Positions 34,336-43,505 of a stretch of DNA of 64,000 bases are shown here, piece after piece. Location of the stretch: contig CAZBUK010000004.1 in assembly GCA_964495085.1 (NCBI GenBank), positions 1 to 64,000 of the forward strand, written 5' to 3'. Under the pieces are notes generated by a model that was not told the DNA's origin, searched no databases, and saw only the letters and a program-made list of their open reading frames with translations. Every line of letters starts with the position of its first letter. Position 1 is the stretch's first letter. Source of the DNA: CAZBUK01 sp964495085. Lineage in GTDB: Bacteria; Bacteroidota; Ignavibacteria; T3Sed10-11. The position numbers and the translations under genes were made by a program.

Positions 34336-36233
34336 AGGAAATAAATATCGATTTACCCGAAGGCCCCATCGGCACCCACATCGAGACGCATCCGCATATC
34401 GGGAATGAACTTCTCAGAGGATCGTCTGCTTGCACCCGTCTCGTACTCGTGGGCAATCCGAACGTCGGCAAATCGGTTTTCTTCAACCATCTCGCCGGCG
34501 TTTACGTGGATGTTTCCAATTATCCCGGTACGACGATCGAGATCACTCAGGGAGTGTATCGGCAATTCGATATCTACGATACGCCTGGAGTTTATGGAGT
34601 CTCGAGTTTCAACGACGAGGAAAAGGTAGCGCGCGATGTCATTCTCTCCGCGGATATAATCCTGAACGTCGTCGATGCGGTTCATCTCGAGCGTGATCTG
34701 TTTCTAACCCAACAACTGATAGACATGGGGAAGAAGCTTGTCGTGGCACTCAATTTTATGGACGAAGCGCGGAAGCACCATATTCATATCCAGGTAGAAA
34801 AGCTCGAGGAGATGCTCGGCGTTCCCGTCGTTCCGACGGTCGCGATCCGTAAGCAGGGATTCAGGGAACTCGAGGACGCTCTTCCGCAGGCACGGAAGGG
34901 AAACCAGTACGGTGAGTTGCATCATAAACTTCACGAACTTCTGAAGATCGCCGGCAACGAGGGAGAAGCCCTGTTGATTCTCGAAGGAGATCCTTTTGTC
35001 GCCGGGATGCATGGCGTCGCTCCGGGAAACGAACGCGACGAGCTTTACATCAAACGCCGAAACCATGTGAACCTGATTATCGCAGGGGTGCTGTCGGATA
35101 CGTCTAAGGAAACCAGGGTATCGACGTCCATCGGCCGCCTGGCTATCAACCCATGGACCGGCATCCCCATGTTCCTGATGATCCTCTATCTCATATATCT
35201 CTTCGTCGGCGAACTGGTCGCCCAGGATATCGTCGGTTTTACGGAAGAATATCTGGGGAACGAGCTATGGGAGGTCTGGATCACAGGAGTCGTCACGAAA
35301 TTCATCGGCGAGACCGGATGGCTCGGGACGCTCCTGATCGGAGAGTTCGGGGTGCTTACCATGACCGTAACCTACCTTCTATTCCTTCTGCTTCCGCTGG
35401 TCGCTGCGTTCTACTTCTCCCTGTCGGTGATGGAGGATACCGGCTATCTGCCCCGCCTCGCGACCCTTGCAGACAGAGGATTGAATTTTATCGGATTGAA
35501 CGGCAGGGCAGTCATCCCGCTGATTCTCGGTTTCGGATGCGTCACTGCGGCGACGGTCACTACCAGGCTGCTCGGAAGTGAACGGGAGAAAACCATTGCC
35601 ACTGCAATTCTGCAGTTTACCATTCCCTGCTCGGCCCAGATCGCGGTCGTCGCAACGCTCCTTGCCGGCGCGGGAATAAAAGCACTTTCAATATATCTTG
35701 TCGTAATTGCATCGACACTGATCGTTACGGGCACCGTTCTCAACAGGGTCATCAAGGGAGAAACGTCTCCCCTGCTCATCGATCTGCCTCCCATGCGTAT
35801 ACCGCGCCTTGAAAATATTATCAGAAAAACCTGGACGAAATCATTTTACTTCATGAAAGAAGCGACTCCCTGGTTTTTCTTCGGAGCGCTTGCGGTCGGT
35901 CTGCTCCAGCTCACCGGCATGCTCACGGTCTGGCAGAACCTGATCGCGCCGTTCACCACCGGTTGGCTGCGGCTCCCGAAAGAGGCTTCGACGGCGTTCG
36001 TGATGGGACTGGTCAGGCGGGACTTCGGCGCAGCGGGATTGTACGATATGGCGCTCGATCCGATGCAGATTACCGTTGCGCTCATTACCATCACCCTGTT
36101 CGTCCCCTGCATCGCATCGCTCATGATTATGCTGAAGGAGCGCGGTATACGGCAAAGCGTCGTCATATGGTTCGGGACCTGGATCGGCGCATTTCTCATC
36201 GGCGGTTTGGTGGCGCAGATCATACTCAGATGA
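34332..36233 (+). CDS. feoB: Ferrous iron transporter B (GTPase-permease)
   Basis: 633 residues. The N-terminal G domain has GNPNVGKSVFFNHLAG (G1), VSNYPGTTIEI (G2), DTPGVYG (G3) and NFMDEARK in place of the usual NxxD (G4). The membrane part from about 280 has the Gate motifs with conserved Cys (ILGFGCVTAATVTTR, and IPCSAQIAV) and ends after LVRRDFGAAG and a final helix pair. It takes up Fe2+ across the inner membrane. It is somewhat short for the family (usually 650-770). The stop overlaps a small Cys-rich gene by 4 nt. Confidence 0.95.
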   Translation: MKEINIDLPEGPIGTHIETHPHIGNELLRGSSACTRLVLVGNPNVGKSVFFNHLAGVYVDVSNYPGTTIEITQGVYRQFDIYDTPGVYGVSSFNDEEKVARDVILSADIILNVVDAVHLERDLFLTQQLIDMGKKLVVALNFMDEARKHHIHIQVEKLEEMLGVPVVPTVAIRKQGFRELEDALPQARKGNQYGELHHKLHELLKIAGNEGEALLILEGDPFVAGMHGVAPGNERDELYIKRRNHVNLIIAGVLSDTSKETRVSTSIGRLAINPWTGIPMFLMILYLIYLFVGELVAQDIVGFTEEYLGNELWEVWITGVVTKFIGETGWLGTLLIGEFGVLTMTVTYLLFLLLPLVAAFYFSLSVMEDTGYLPRLATLADRGLNFIGLNGRAVIPLILGFGCVTAATVTTRLLGSEREKTIATAILQFTIPCSAQIAVVATLLAGAGIKALSIYLVVIASTLIVTGTVLNRVIKGETSPLLIDLPPMRIPRLENIIRKTWTKSFYFMKEATPWFFFGALAVGLLQLTGMLTVWQNLIAPFTTGWLRLPKEASTAFVMGLVRRDFGAAGLYDMALDPMQITVALITITLFVPCIASLMIMLKERGIRQSVVIWFGTWIGAFLIGGLVAQIILR

Positions 36234-36421
36234 ATACAGCAGAACAAAATAAAGAATATATCAGAATCCGGAAAGCTGAGGAGCGGGTATGTCCGGTATG
36301 CTCCTATACGGTAACCGATCCCTTCAGTAGACGCTGCCCGCGGTGTTATACTGAGATCACTGTATCGAACCCCGGATGCGAGCGGTGCGTGCACACCGCA
36401 GCATGTCCGGTTCATGAATAA
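36230..36421 (+). CDS. Small Cys-rich zinc-ribbon-like protein coupled to feoB
   Basis: 63 residues (MNTAEQNKEYIRIRKAEERV at the start), overlapping the feoB stop by 4 nt. It has CPVC (about 21-24) and CPRC (about 36-39), as in a rubredoxin-like zinc knuckle, then Cys50, Cys53 and Cys59 near the end. The size and position are those of FeoC-like or Cys-rich Feo accessory proteins, but it does not match FeoC that I know. It may sense iron or redox state, or help FeoB. Not listed by length-limited gene calls, yet the overlap on both sides supports it. Confidence 0.75.
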   Translation: MNTAEQNKEYIRIRKAEERVCPVCSYTVTDPFSRRCPRCYTEITVSNPGCERCVHTAACPVHE

Positions 36422-36455
36422 CCTACCAATTACGTTAGCGGCGAAGGAGTGCATT

Positions 36456-38825
36456 ATGGCTGGCAGATTTCTCTCTGCGGTTACCTTATCGATATTAATT
36501 CCTGTTCTTACCATGCTCGCGGCTGAAACGGGCGCGATATACGGAAAGGTAGTCGACGGCAAGACCGGCGAGCCGTTAAGCGGTGCGAATGTTTTCGTCG
36601 ACGGGACGATAGCAGGCATCGCCTCGTCGCGCGAAGGATCGTTCGTTCTGACGGATGTTCCGGCGGGAAACATCGTTCTCGTCTGCTCATTTCTTGGCTA
36701 CCAGGATCACCGCATCCATGCCACGCTCCAGGCCGATGAAACGCTTCACGTCGTTTTCGAGCTGACACCGAAACTGCTCCAAATCCCGATCATCGAAATA
36801 ATCGGCGAGCGTATCGAACGAATTCAGCGCATTCCGGGCTCGGCGCTCGTCGTGAACGAAGCCAGGCTCATGGCCGCGAATCCCGTGAATGCGAACGAGG
36901 TATTCCGGAACGTCCCTGGTATCAATGTCCGCGATGAAGAGGGACATGGACTGCGTCCGAACATCGGTATCCGGGGACTGGATCCGACACGCACCCGAAA
37001 GATTCTCATGCTCGAGGACGGCGTACCCATCGCACTCGCGCCGTACGGCGAACCCGAACTATACTATAATCCTCCGATCGACCGCATGAGCCGCATCGAA
37101 ATCCTCAAAGGAAGCGGTTCTATTCTCTTCGGCCCGCAAACCGTCGGCGGTGTCATCAACTATATCACCAGACAACCCCCCATCTCTCCGAGATTCTCCG
37201 CCCGGGTTCTCGCCGGGACGAACGAATATCTATCGGGACTTTTCTCCTACGGAGGGACCTGGCACGACATCGGCGTCGAAGGTACCTATCTCCGCAAACA
37301 GGGTACCGGATTCAGAGAACACTCCTCCTTCGGCATCAACGATTTCACATCGCAGTTCTCGCTGGGTCTGTCGACCTCATCGAGGCTCGGCCTAAAGGTC
37401 AACGTATACGACGAGCATTCGCAGTCGTCCTACCTCGGACTCACCGAATCGATGTTCCAGGAGGATCCTTACCAGAATCCCGCGAAACATGACGAGATGA
37501 TCGTACGGCGGTATTCGGCAGCCGCGACGCATCAGCAGATCATCAACCGGGATATTCTCATGACCACCACGGTCTATGCGAACAATACGATCCGGAACTG
37601 GAGGCGGCAGGATTTCGACCGTCAGAATATGGGACGCGCCTATGAACGGATCGTGGGCGATACCACGGTGCAGCGCGCCGCCATTTATTTTCGCAACAGC
37701 ACGGGGAACAGAAACCGTGAGTTTACTATTTTCGGCCTCGAGCCGCGTATTCAGCTTAACCACCGTCTCTTCTCAATAGAGAACGAACTCGATTTCGGAG
37801 TACGCTATCATTACGAGGACATGCTCATTCTGCGAATCGACGGTTCCACGCCTACCGCCTCTTCAGGTAACATACGCGAGGATGAGATCCGGCGGACACA
37901 CGCTGTATCCGGCTTCGCCCAGAACCGGTTTTTTCTCGGCGAAAATCTGGCCCTCACATCCGGCGTTCGACTCGAATCTATCGAATTTTCCCGCAACTTT
38001 CGCAGAGGGAACGTCGAAGGACAGATCGGCGATATCGACATAACCGGGATGACCGGATCCTTTGAGGTCATACCGGGCGTCGGGCTAACGTTCGAGCCGG
38101 TCAGCAGACTGACCCTCTTTACCGGACTCCACCGCGGATTCTCTCCTCCGCGCGTCCAGGATGCGATAAGCGCCAACGGTACTAACCTCGAACTGGATGC
38201 CGAACGAAGCTGGAACTATGAACTCGGAGTGAGATCGCGGCCGCTGGGCTGGCTCTCCGGCGAGGTTACCTTGTACTACCTCGATTTTCAGAATCAGATC
38301 ATTCCAGCCTCCCAGGCGGGGGGCGTCGACACCCGTCTGATAAACGCCGGCGAAACACGACACCAGGGGATCGAGGCGACGATCGGAATCGATGCGGGGA
38401 CGCTTGCGGACGCCGGATTTAACCTCGTCGTCGAGACCTCGCTCACGATCGCCGAAGCTGTGTTCAGTTCGGGTATCTACGAGGGCAACAGGCTTCCCCA
38501 TGCACCCGATCGACTGCTGAACGTGATGCTGCATTTCCTCAGTCCGTCGGGTATCGAGATCCAGATCACCGGCCATCACCTTGCAGAGCAGTACAGCGAC
38601 CGCGCGAACACGCGCGAAGGATCCGTCGACGGAGAGGTCGGGATAATCGATGCATATACCGTATGGGATGCATCGGCGAGCTATAAGCTTCCCGGAATGA
38701 ACGCACGGATTTACGGATCGGTGAAGAACGTGTTCGATAAACTCTATATCGCCTCGAGGGCGCCGCAGGGCATATTCCCAGGTCCTTTCAGGCAGATTAA
38801 CGCGGGACTGCGCTGGGAATTCTAA
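36456..38825 (+). CDS. TonB-dependent outer-membrane receptor (FecA-like)
   Basis: 789 residues from the ATG at 36456, which has GGAG eight bases upstream and starts on a signal peptide; the frame opens at 36414. A carboxypeptidase-regulatory-like domain (about 25-110, GAIYGKVVDGKTGEPLSGAN) precedes the plug (about 120-230: NVPGINVRDEEGHGLRPNIG, then ILKGSGSILFGPQTVGGVIN). A 22-stranded barrel follows and ends in the aromatic NAGLRWEF. The plug is closest in my reading to FecA-type ferric citrate or siderophore receptors. Gene order with feo and the Fe3+ transporter supports an iron substrate. Confidence 0.9.
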   Translation: MAGRFLSAVTLSILIPVLTMLAAETGAIYGKVVDGKTGEPLSGANVFVDGTIAGIASSREGSFVLTDVPAGNIVLVCSFLGYQDHRIHATLQADETLHVVFELTPKLLQIPIIEIIGERIERIQRIPGSALVVNEARLMAANPVNANEVFRNVPGINVRDEEGHGLRPNIGIRGLDPTRTRKILMLEDGVPIALAPYGEPELYYNPPIDRMSRIEILKGSGSILFGPQTVGGVINYITRQPPISPRFSARVLAGTNEYLSGLFSYGGTWHDIGVEGTYLRKQGTGFREHSSFGINDFTSQFSLGLSTSSRLGLKVNVYDEHSQSSYLGLTESMFQEDPYQNPAKHDEMIVRRYSAAATHQQIINRDILMTTTVYANNTIRNWRRQDFDRQNMGRAYERIVGDTTVQRAAIYFRNSTGNRNREFTIFGLEPRIQLNHRLFSIENELDFGVRYHYEDMLILRIDGSTPTASSGNIREDEIRRTHAVSGFAQNRFFLGENLALTSGVRLESIEFSRNFRRGNVEGQIGDIDITGMTGSFEVIPGVGLTFEPVSRLTLFTGLHRGFSPPRVQDAISANGTNLELDAERSWNYELGVRSRPLGWLSGEVTLYYLDFQNQIIPASQAGGVDTRLINAGETRHQGIEATIGIDAGTLADAGFNLVVETSLTIAEAVFSSGIYEGNRLPHAPDRLLNVMLHFLSPSGIEIQITGHHLAEQYSDRANTREGSVDGEVGIIDAYTVWDASASYKLPGMNARIYGSVKNVFDKLYIASRAPQGIFPGPFRQINAGLRWEF

Positions 38826-38829
38826 GCGC

Positions 38830-39858
38830 ATGAAGAGCAAAGATTTCAGAGGAGCATTGCTGTCAACGATACGTATCCAGGTTCATCTTATCGCTCTGTT
38901 CGTTCTGTTTTACTTCCCGTTATCCGCACAGGAACTTGTCGTATATTCGGGTAGAAGCAAAGGACTTGTTGAGCCGATAATCAAACAGTTCGAAAAAGAA
39001 AGCGGTGTTCGCGTTCGCGTACGGTACGGCGACACATCACAGCTGACCATGGCTTTAATAGAGGAGGGAGGTAAAACACCCGCTGATCTATTCTGGGCTC
39101 AGGATGCGGGTGCGTTGGGCGTGCTGAGCCGGCGAAACCTGCTCACACCGCTTCCGGGTTCGCTGATCGACAGGATCTCACCCCGCTTCAGAAATTCGGC
39201 GGGCACCTGGGTAGGGACGAGCGGAAGGGCACGGGTTCTGGCCTACGCAGCAGGCAGAATAGACACAACGACGCTTCCCGAATCGATTTACGATCTTACC
39301 GATCCGCGCTGGATGAACCGGATCGGATGGGCCCCCCAGAATGCATCCTTTCAAACCTTCGTATCAGCGATGGTGAAGCGCGACGGGAGTGAGAGAACGC
39401 TCGCCTGGTTATCGGCCGTCAAGAACAACGGTGCGAAGACCTATCGTTCGAACGTACCTATCATTCAGGCAATAGCCGCGGGAGAAATAGATCTCGGACT
39501 CACCAATCATTACTATCTGATCAGGTATAATAAGGCCGATGAGTCTTTTCCGGTAAAACAGAAATTCTATCGATCCGGGGATGTCGGCAACTTCGTTAAT
39601 GTTGCCGGGGCCGGCATAATGCAAACCTCATCGAAGAAGGATATCGCCGCCCGGTTTCTGGAATTCCTGCTATCGGCAAAAGGACAGCAATTTTTCACCA
39701 GTGAAGTGTACGAGTACCCTGTCACGGAGGACGTCATTTCAAGTCCCGCGCTCGTACCTCTCGACGATCTCATAGATTTGATGCCCGATATTGACCTCGA
39801 ATCCCTCGATGAATTGGACGATACATTGACGCTCCTGCGGCAAGCCGGTTTATTATGA
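38830..39858 (+). CDS. Ferric iron ABC transporter substrate-binding protein
   Basis: 342 residues. A signal peptide (about 1-36, ending LSAQ) leads into LVVYSGRSKGLVEPIIKQFE, the start of FbpA/FutA-type iron-binding proteins. Tyr side chains that could bind iron are found in the second half (LTNHYYLIRYNKADE). Other marks are SGRARVLAY and WAPQNASFQTFV. It should pass Fe3+ from the periplasm to the permease encoded next. Its last 4 nt overlap that gene. Confidence 0.88.
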   Translation: MKSKDFRGALLSTIRIQVHLIALFVLFYFPLSAQELVVYSGRSKGLVEPIIKQFEKESGVRVRVRYGDTSQLTMALIEEGGKTPADLFWAQDAGALGVLSRRNLLTPLPGSLIDRISPRFRNSAGTWVGTSGRARVLAYAAGRIDTTTLPESIYDLTDPRWMNRIGWAPQNASFQTFVSAMVKRDGSERTLAWLSAVKNNGAKTYRSNVPIIQAIAAGEIDLGLTNHYYLIRYNKADESFPVKQKFYRSGDVGNFVNVAGAGIMQTSSKKDIAARFLEFLLSAKGQQFFTSEVYEYPVTEDVISSPALVPLDDLIDLMPDIDLESLDELDDTLTLLRQAGLL

Positions 39859-41438
39859 TCGGCAGGTTCAATCGCTTCTTTTCCATTCCGCTCTATATGT
39901 TGATCCCGTCGATCTTCGTGGGCATCGGCGTGGTCATCCCGCTTTCCTATCTCCTGGTTCGTGCTTTCGATGCCGATTTCAGCGAATTAGCCGAGCTTAT
40001 TTTCCGCGAGCGAACGTTCCGACTCTTCGTAAACACTCTCCTGTTGACTGTCGGCGTCCTGGTTACCACTTTCCTGCTTGCCATACCCCTCGCATGGCTG
40101 ACGACCAGAACCGAACTGAAGGGGAAGAGATTATTTACCTTGCTCGGCGTTTTGCCGCTGGCAATACCGAGCTACGTCATGGCGTATGCATACCTCGGTC
40201 TGACCGGGTCTTACGGAATGCTTTCGGATCTGTTCGGGATTGATCTCATGAGACCATATGGATATTGGGGGTCGCTGACCGTGCTCTCGTTATATCTGAC
40301 GCCGTACCTGTTCATCAATCTCCGCTCGGCGCTGGCAGGTCTCGATCCTGCATTGGAGGAAACCGCTTTGAGTCTCGGGTATTCTTCCCCGAAGGTATTT
40401 GCGAAAGCGATCCTGCCGCAGCTCAGGCCCTCGCTATATGCCGGCGGACTGTTAGTCGCGCTGCATGTGCTCGGTGATTTCGGCGCGGTGTCGCTCATGC
40501 GATATGAGACCTTCAGCTACGCTCTCTTCTTACAATACACCTCGGCATTCGACAGGACATATGCAGCCTGGCTTGCGATTATTCTGATTCTCATAACGGC
40601 GAGCCTGCTGTTCGTCGATGCGCGGTTGCTCCGCGGGCTGCGTCTCCACAGGTCCGGACGAGGTACTCTACGGTCTCCTCTATTATATAGGCTGAATAGC
40701 TGGAAGATCCCGGCGTACTTATTTTTGATCTCCATTACACTGTTTAGCGTCGCGGCGCCGCTGGCTGCGATCTTATACTGGTTCTACGGAGGGTGGGATA
40801 ATTTTATATTCGGCGGCATATGGCCGGCGGTACGGGGATCGTTGATCGTATCGTTCCCCTCTTCGGTGCTGGCCGCGCTCCTGGCCGTACCGCTTGCCTA
40901 TATCGGTGTCAGGTATCCTTCTCCTCTATCAAAGCTCTTCGAACGGGCAGCATATGTCGGTTATGCGGTTCCTCCGCTTGCCTTCGCTCTTTCGTTGATA
41001 TTCTTCACCCTGCAAGCAGCTCCATTTTTGTATCAAACGCTGTTCATACTGATTTACGCCTATACGCTTCATTATCTTGCTGAAGCGATCGGGCCGATAC
41101 GGAGCGCGCTCTATCAGGCTCCTCCGCAAATCGAGGAAGCCGCACGCTCACTCGGCTACAACAGGCTGCAATCATTTATGAAAGCAACGCTCCCCTTGCT
41201 CAGAAAAGGAATGATCGCAAGCATGGCCTTCGTCTTTCTCTCCGCCATGAAGGAACTCCCGTTGACCTTCATCCTCTCGCCGATCGGATTCGAAACCCTT
41301 GCACTCTCTGTCTGGAGTTATACGGTCGAGGCGATGTTCACCGAAGCGGCGCCGTACGCCCTCGGGATAGTTGCCGTTTCCGCTCTATTCATCGGAATAT
41401 TGCTCCGAAAGGAACGCGGCGGGGAGGTTATCAAGTGA
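39855..41438 (+). CDS. Ferric iron ABC transporter permease (double-length FbpB type)
   Basis: 527 residues with about 12 helices in two similar halves. Each has a loop that contacts the ATPase: EETALSLGYSSPKVFAKAIL near residue 170 and EEAARSLGYNRLQSFMKATL near residue 430. This is the FbpB/SfuB form, in which one chain makes the whole channel. It overlaps the binding-protein gene by 4 nt. No ATP-binding gene (FbpC) follows as it normally would, so the ATPase must come from another locus, or the system borrows one. Confidence 0.9.
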   Translation: MIGRFNRFFSIPLYMLIPSIFVGIGVVIPLSYLLVRAFDADFSELAELIFRERTFRLFVNTLLLTVGVLVTTFLLAIPLAWLTTRTELKGKRLFTLLGVLPLAIPSYVMAYAYLGLTGSYGMLSDLFGIDLMRPYGYWGSLTVLSLYLTPYLFINLRSALAGLDPALEETALSLGYSSPKVFAKAILPQLRPSLYAGGLLVALHVLGDFGAVSLMRYETFSYALFLQYTSAFDRTYAAWLAIILILITASLLFVDARLLRGLRLHRSGRGTLRSPLLYRLNSWKIPAYLFLISITLFSVAAPLAAILYWFYGGWDNFIFGGIWPAVRGSLIVSFPSSVLAALLAVPLAYIGVRYPSPLSKLFERAAYVGYAVPPLAFALSLIFFTLQAAPFLYQTLFILIYAYTLHYLAEAIGPIRSALYQAPPQIEEAARSLGYNRLQSFMKATLPLLRKGMIASMAFVFLSAMKELPLTFILSPIGFETLALSVWSYTVEAMFTEAAPYALGIVAVSALFIGILLRKERGGEVIK

Positions 41439-41512
41439 CGATTTGAAAATGAGCTAATTCTTCAATATCTTTGGGTACTATTTTTTGGATTATGGATGTA
41501 AGGGAGGATCCT

Positions 41513-41818
41513 ATGGCTGTATCGCGAGATACAATTCTGAATGCACTCAAAGAATGTTACGACCCGGAGATACCCATCAGCATCGTCGACCTGGGTCTGA
41601 TCTACGATATAGAAGTGGAGGAAGACTGGGTGGGGATTAAAATGACCTTAACGTCTCCCGGTTGTCCCGCAAGCTCCATGATATCCCAGAATGTGCGCAA
41701 CAGAATCCTGCAGATTCCGGAGGTCCGCGACGCGGACGTGAGGATTGTCTGGGAGCCTGTATGGACTCCCGCCAGAATGTCCGATGAAGCGAAGTCCAAA
41801 CTCAGGTGGAACGGTTAA
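41513..41818 (+). CDS. MIP18/DUF59 (SufT-like) iron-sulfur assembly protein
   Basis: 101 residues from the ATG at 41513, which has GGGAGG seven bases before it; the frame opens at 41471. It has the DUF59 features CYDPEIPISIVDLGLIYDIE, then MTLTSPGCPASSMI with the conserved Cys, and DVRIVWEPVWTP. Members (SufT, PaaD-like, MIP18) help put Fe-S clusters into target proteins. Its place at the end of the iron operon fits a job in using the iron taken up. It overlaps the convergent ychF gene by 4 nt, stop against stop. Confidence 0.88.
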   Translation: MAVSRDTILNALKECYDPEIPISIVDLGLIYDIEVEEDWVGIKMTLTSPGCPASSMISQNVRNRILQIPEVRDADVRIVWEPVWTPARMSDEAKSKLRWNG

Positions 41819-42909
41819 ACGTTGAACCTGAAAAATATTATATCCCCGTCCTCTACGATATACTCTTTTCCCTGCAACGCCATTAATCCCCGCTCCTTGA
41901 CCGCAACCTCGGAGCCGTAGCGAATGATGTCGTCCGTTTTCACGATCTCGGCACGGATGAATCCGCGCTGGAAATCGGTATGTATTTCCCCTGCCGCTTC
42001 GTAGGCATTCTCTCCCCGTTTCACGGACCACGCCCTTACCTCTTTCGGTCCGCATGTAAAGAATGTCAGGAGGTTCAGCAAAGAATACGCCTCGCGGATC
42101 ACCTTATGCAATCCGGGTTCCTCTATACCTAATGCGGCAAGAAACGACTTTTGTTCCCGGGGATGCAGTCCGGCTATTTCAGCTTCGAGTTTCGAGCAAA
42201 CCGTTACCACCGCTGCACCCTCCTTCTCCGCGATCTCACGGATAATGTTTACGGTTCCGTTACCCCTGAGATACTCGTCTTCATCGACGTTCGCGACATA
42301 CATTACCGGTTTCGAGGTGAGAAGATGAAGTTCGTTGAGTAATTCGCGTTCAATTCCTTCGGTCTGGTAATAGCTTGCCATTCTTCCGCCGGAAAGATGG
42401 CTCCGAATGCTTTCGCAATACGAGACTTCCTCCTTTAATTTTTTATCGCCGCTTTTCGCCCTCTTCGCAGTCCGTTCGATTCGTTTCTCTACCGTTTCCA
42501 GGTCCTTGAGAATGAGTTCGGTTTCGACCGTCTCGATATCCCGCTTCGGATCCACCGAGCCGTCGATGTGCATGATGTTGTCGTCCTTGAAACATCGTAC
42601 AACGTGCAGAAGCGCATTCACATCGCGAATATGATGTAAGAATTGATTCCCCAGCCCTTCTCCCCTGCTCGCCCCCTTTACCAGTCCGGCGATATCGAAG
42701 AACTCGAGGATGGTCGGCGTTACTTTCTCCGGTTTGTATATAACTCGCAAGGAATCCAGCCGCCTGTCGGGAACGGGTACGATACTGACATTCGGCTCGA
42801 TGGTGCAGAAGGGATAATTCGCGATTTCGGCTTTACTCGCGGTTAAAGCATTAAATAGACTCGATTTCCCGACGTTCGGGAGACCGACAATCCCGCATGT
42901 AATACTCAT
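41815..42909 (-). CDS. ychF: Redox-regulated ATPase/GTPase YchF
   Basis: 364 residues, full length. The G1 motif GLPNVGKSSLFNALTASKA is at residues 7-25, G3 is DIAGLVKGASRGEGLGNQFL, and the altered G4 (NVDEDEY) fits the ATP preference of this branch. A coiled-coil insertion (ETELILKDLETVEKRIERT) and the C-terminal TGS domain (GFIRAEIVKTDDIIRYGSEV) complete the set. YchF binds ribosomes and takes part in stress responses. The N-terminal half contains a typical family FFTCGPKEVRAW just before TGS. It is a conserved single gene here. Confidence 0.95.
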   Translation of the reverse strand: MSITCGIVGLPNVGKSSLFNALTASKAEIANYPFCTIEPNVSIVPVPDRRLDSLRVIYKPEKVTPTILEFFDIAGLVKGASRGEGLGNQFLHHIRDVNALLHVVRCFKDDNIMHIDGSVDPKRDIETVETELILKDLETVEKRIERTAKRAKSGDKKLKEEVSYCESIRSHLSGGRMASYYQTEGIERELLNELHLLTSKPVMYVANVDEDEYLRGNGTVNIIREIAEKEGAAVVTVCSKLEAEIAGLHPREQKSFLAALGIEEPGLHKVIREAYSLLNLLTFFTCGPKEVRAWSVKRGENAYEAAGEIHTDFQRGFIRAEIVKTDDIIRYGSEVAVKERGLMALQGKEYIVEDGDIIFFRFNV

Positions 42910-43398
42910 GGATTGAATTTTTCCGATTTCATTATGATTTCTTCAAGCACTATTATATATAATCGCCGAAACATAACAGTCTTTATCCAAAAAATAATTC
43001 GGCTGTACTCTCCATATAGAGCGCCGCCGAAACGGGTAAGCTCCGGCGACTGAACAATGCCTCGACGCAAACGTATAAATGTAGCGATATATTATCTGTT
43101 TATCCATATTCTTTCCAATCCGAAATATCCTCTCAACGATTTTCCGACGGACAACGGAGGATTATCAAGCAGCGCAGCAATGGTTTCAATCTCAAAATAA
43201 GGGTATGCCCTGTCTCTCCGGCGAGCATTTCATTGGTAAATCGGTTGCTACTATAACTGCGGACCAAATATGAGCCGTTTCGATTCTAACCGCTAAATAT
43301 GAGGTGATGACTGTCACTTGATAGCCGACACAACCGGTTGACAATCTCGGTGTATATCGATTATATTGTAGTCACGTTATTCAATGACGGTCTGACCG
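42910..43398. other. Intergenic stretch without a visible gene
   Basis: Nearly 500 bases between the divergent ychF and PAS-protein genes. It has no frame with a recognisable product. It must contain the promoters for both, and AT-rich TATA-like runs occur at 42952-42962 and 43348-43370, but no element pair is convincing. Confidence 0.45.
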
Positions 43399-43505
43399 CT
43401 CCTTTAACGATAAGCGGTTAAACAGAACCACACATATAAAGGGGGAAAACACGCCGGATTTTCATCTCGGTGCTTCGGAGATGTACATCCGTCGGGTTTT
43501 TATAA
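43399..43505 (+). promoter_or_regulatory. Hairpin leader of the PAS-protein gene, attenuator-like
   Basis: ACCGCT/AGCGGT (43399-43423) forms the first small hairpin. A second, strong imperfect stem follows at about 43453-43490, with CATCTC/GAGATG at its top and CGGAT/ATCCG at its base, and the sequence CGGGTTTTT runs right up to the ATG at 43506. This is the look of a Rho-independent terminator immediately before the start codon, so it may work as a conditional attenuator or as the end of a short leader RNA. I could not match it to a c-di-GMP or other known riboswitch. Confidence 0.45.

Noticed and set aside
43399..43505. c-di-GMP riboswitch before the PAS gene
   Set aside because: The GEMM core motifs are missing; only an attenuator-like stem is visible.
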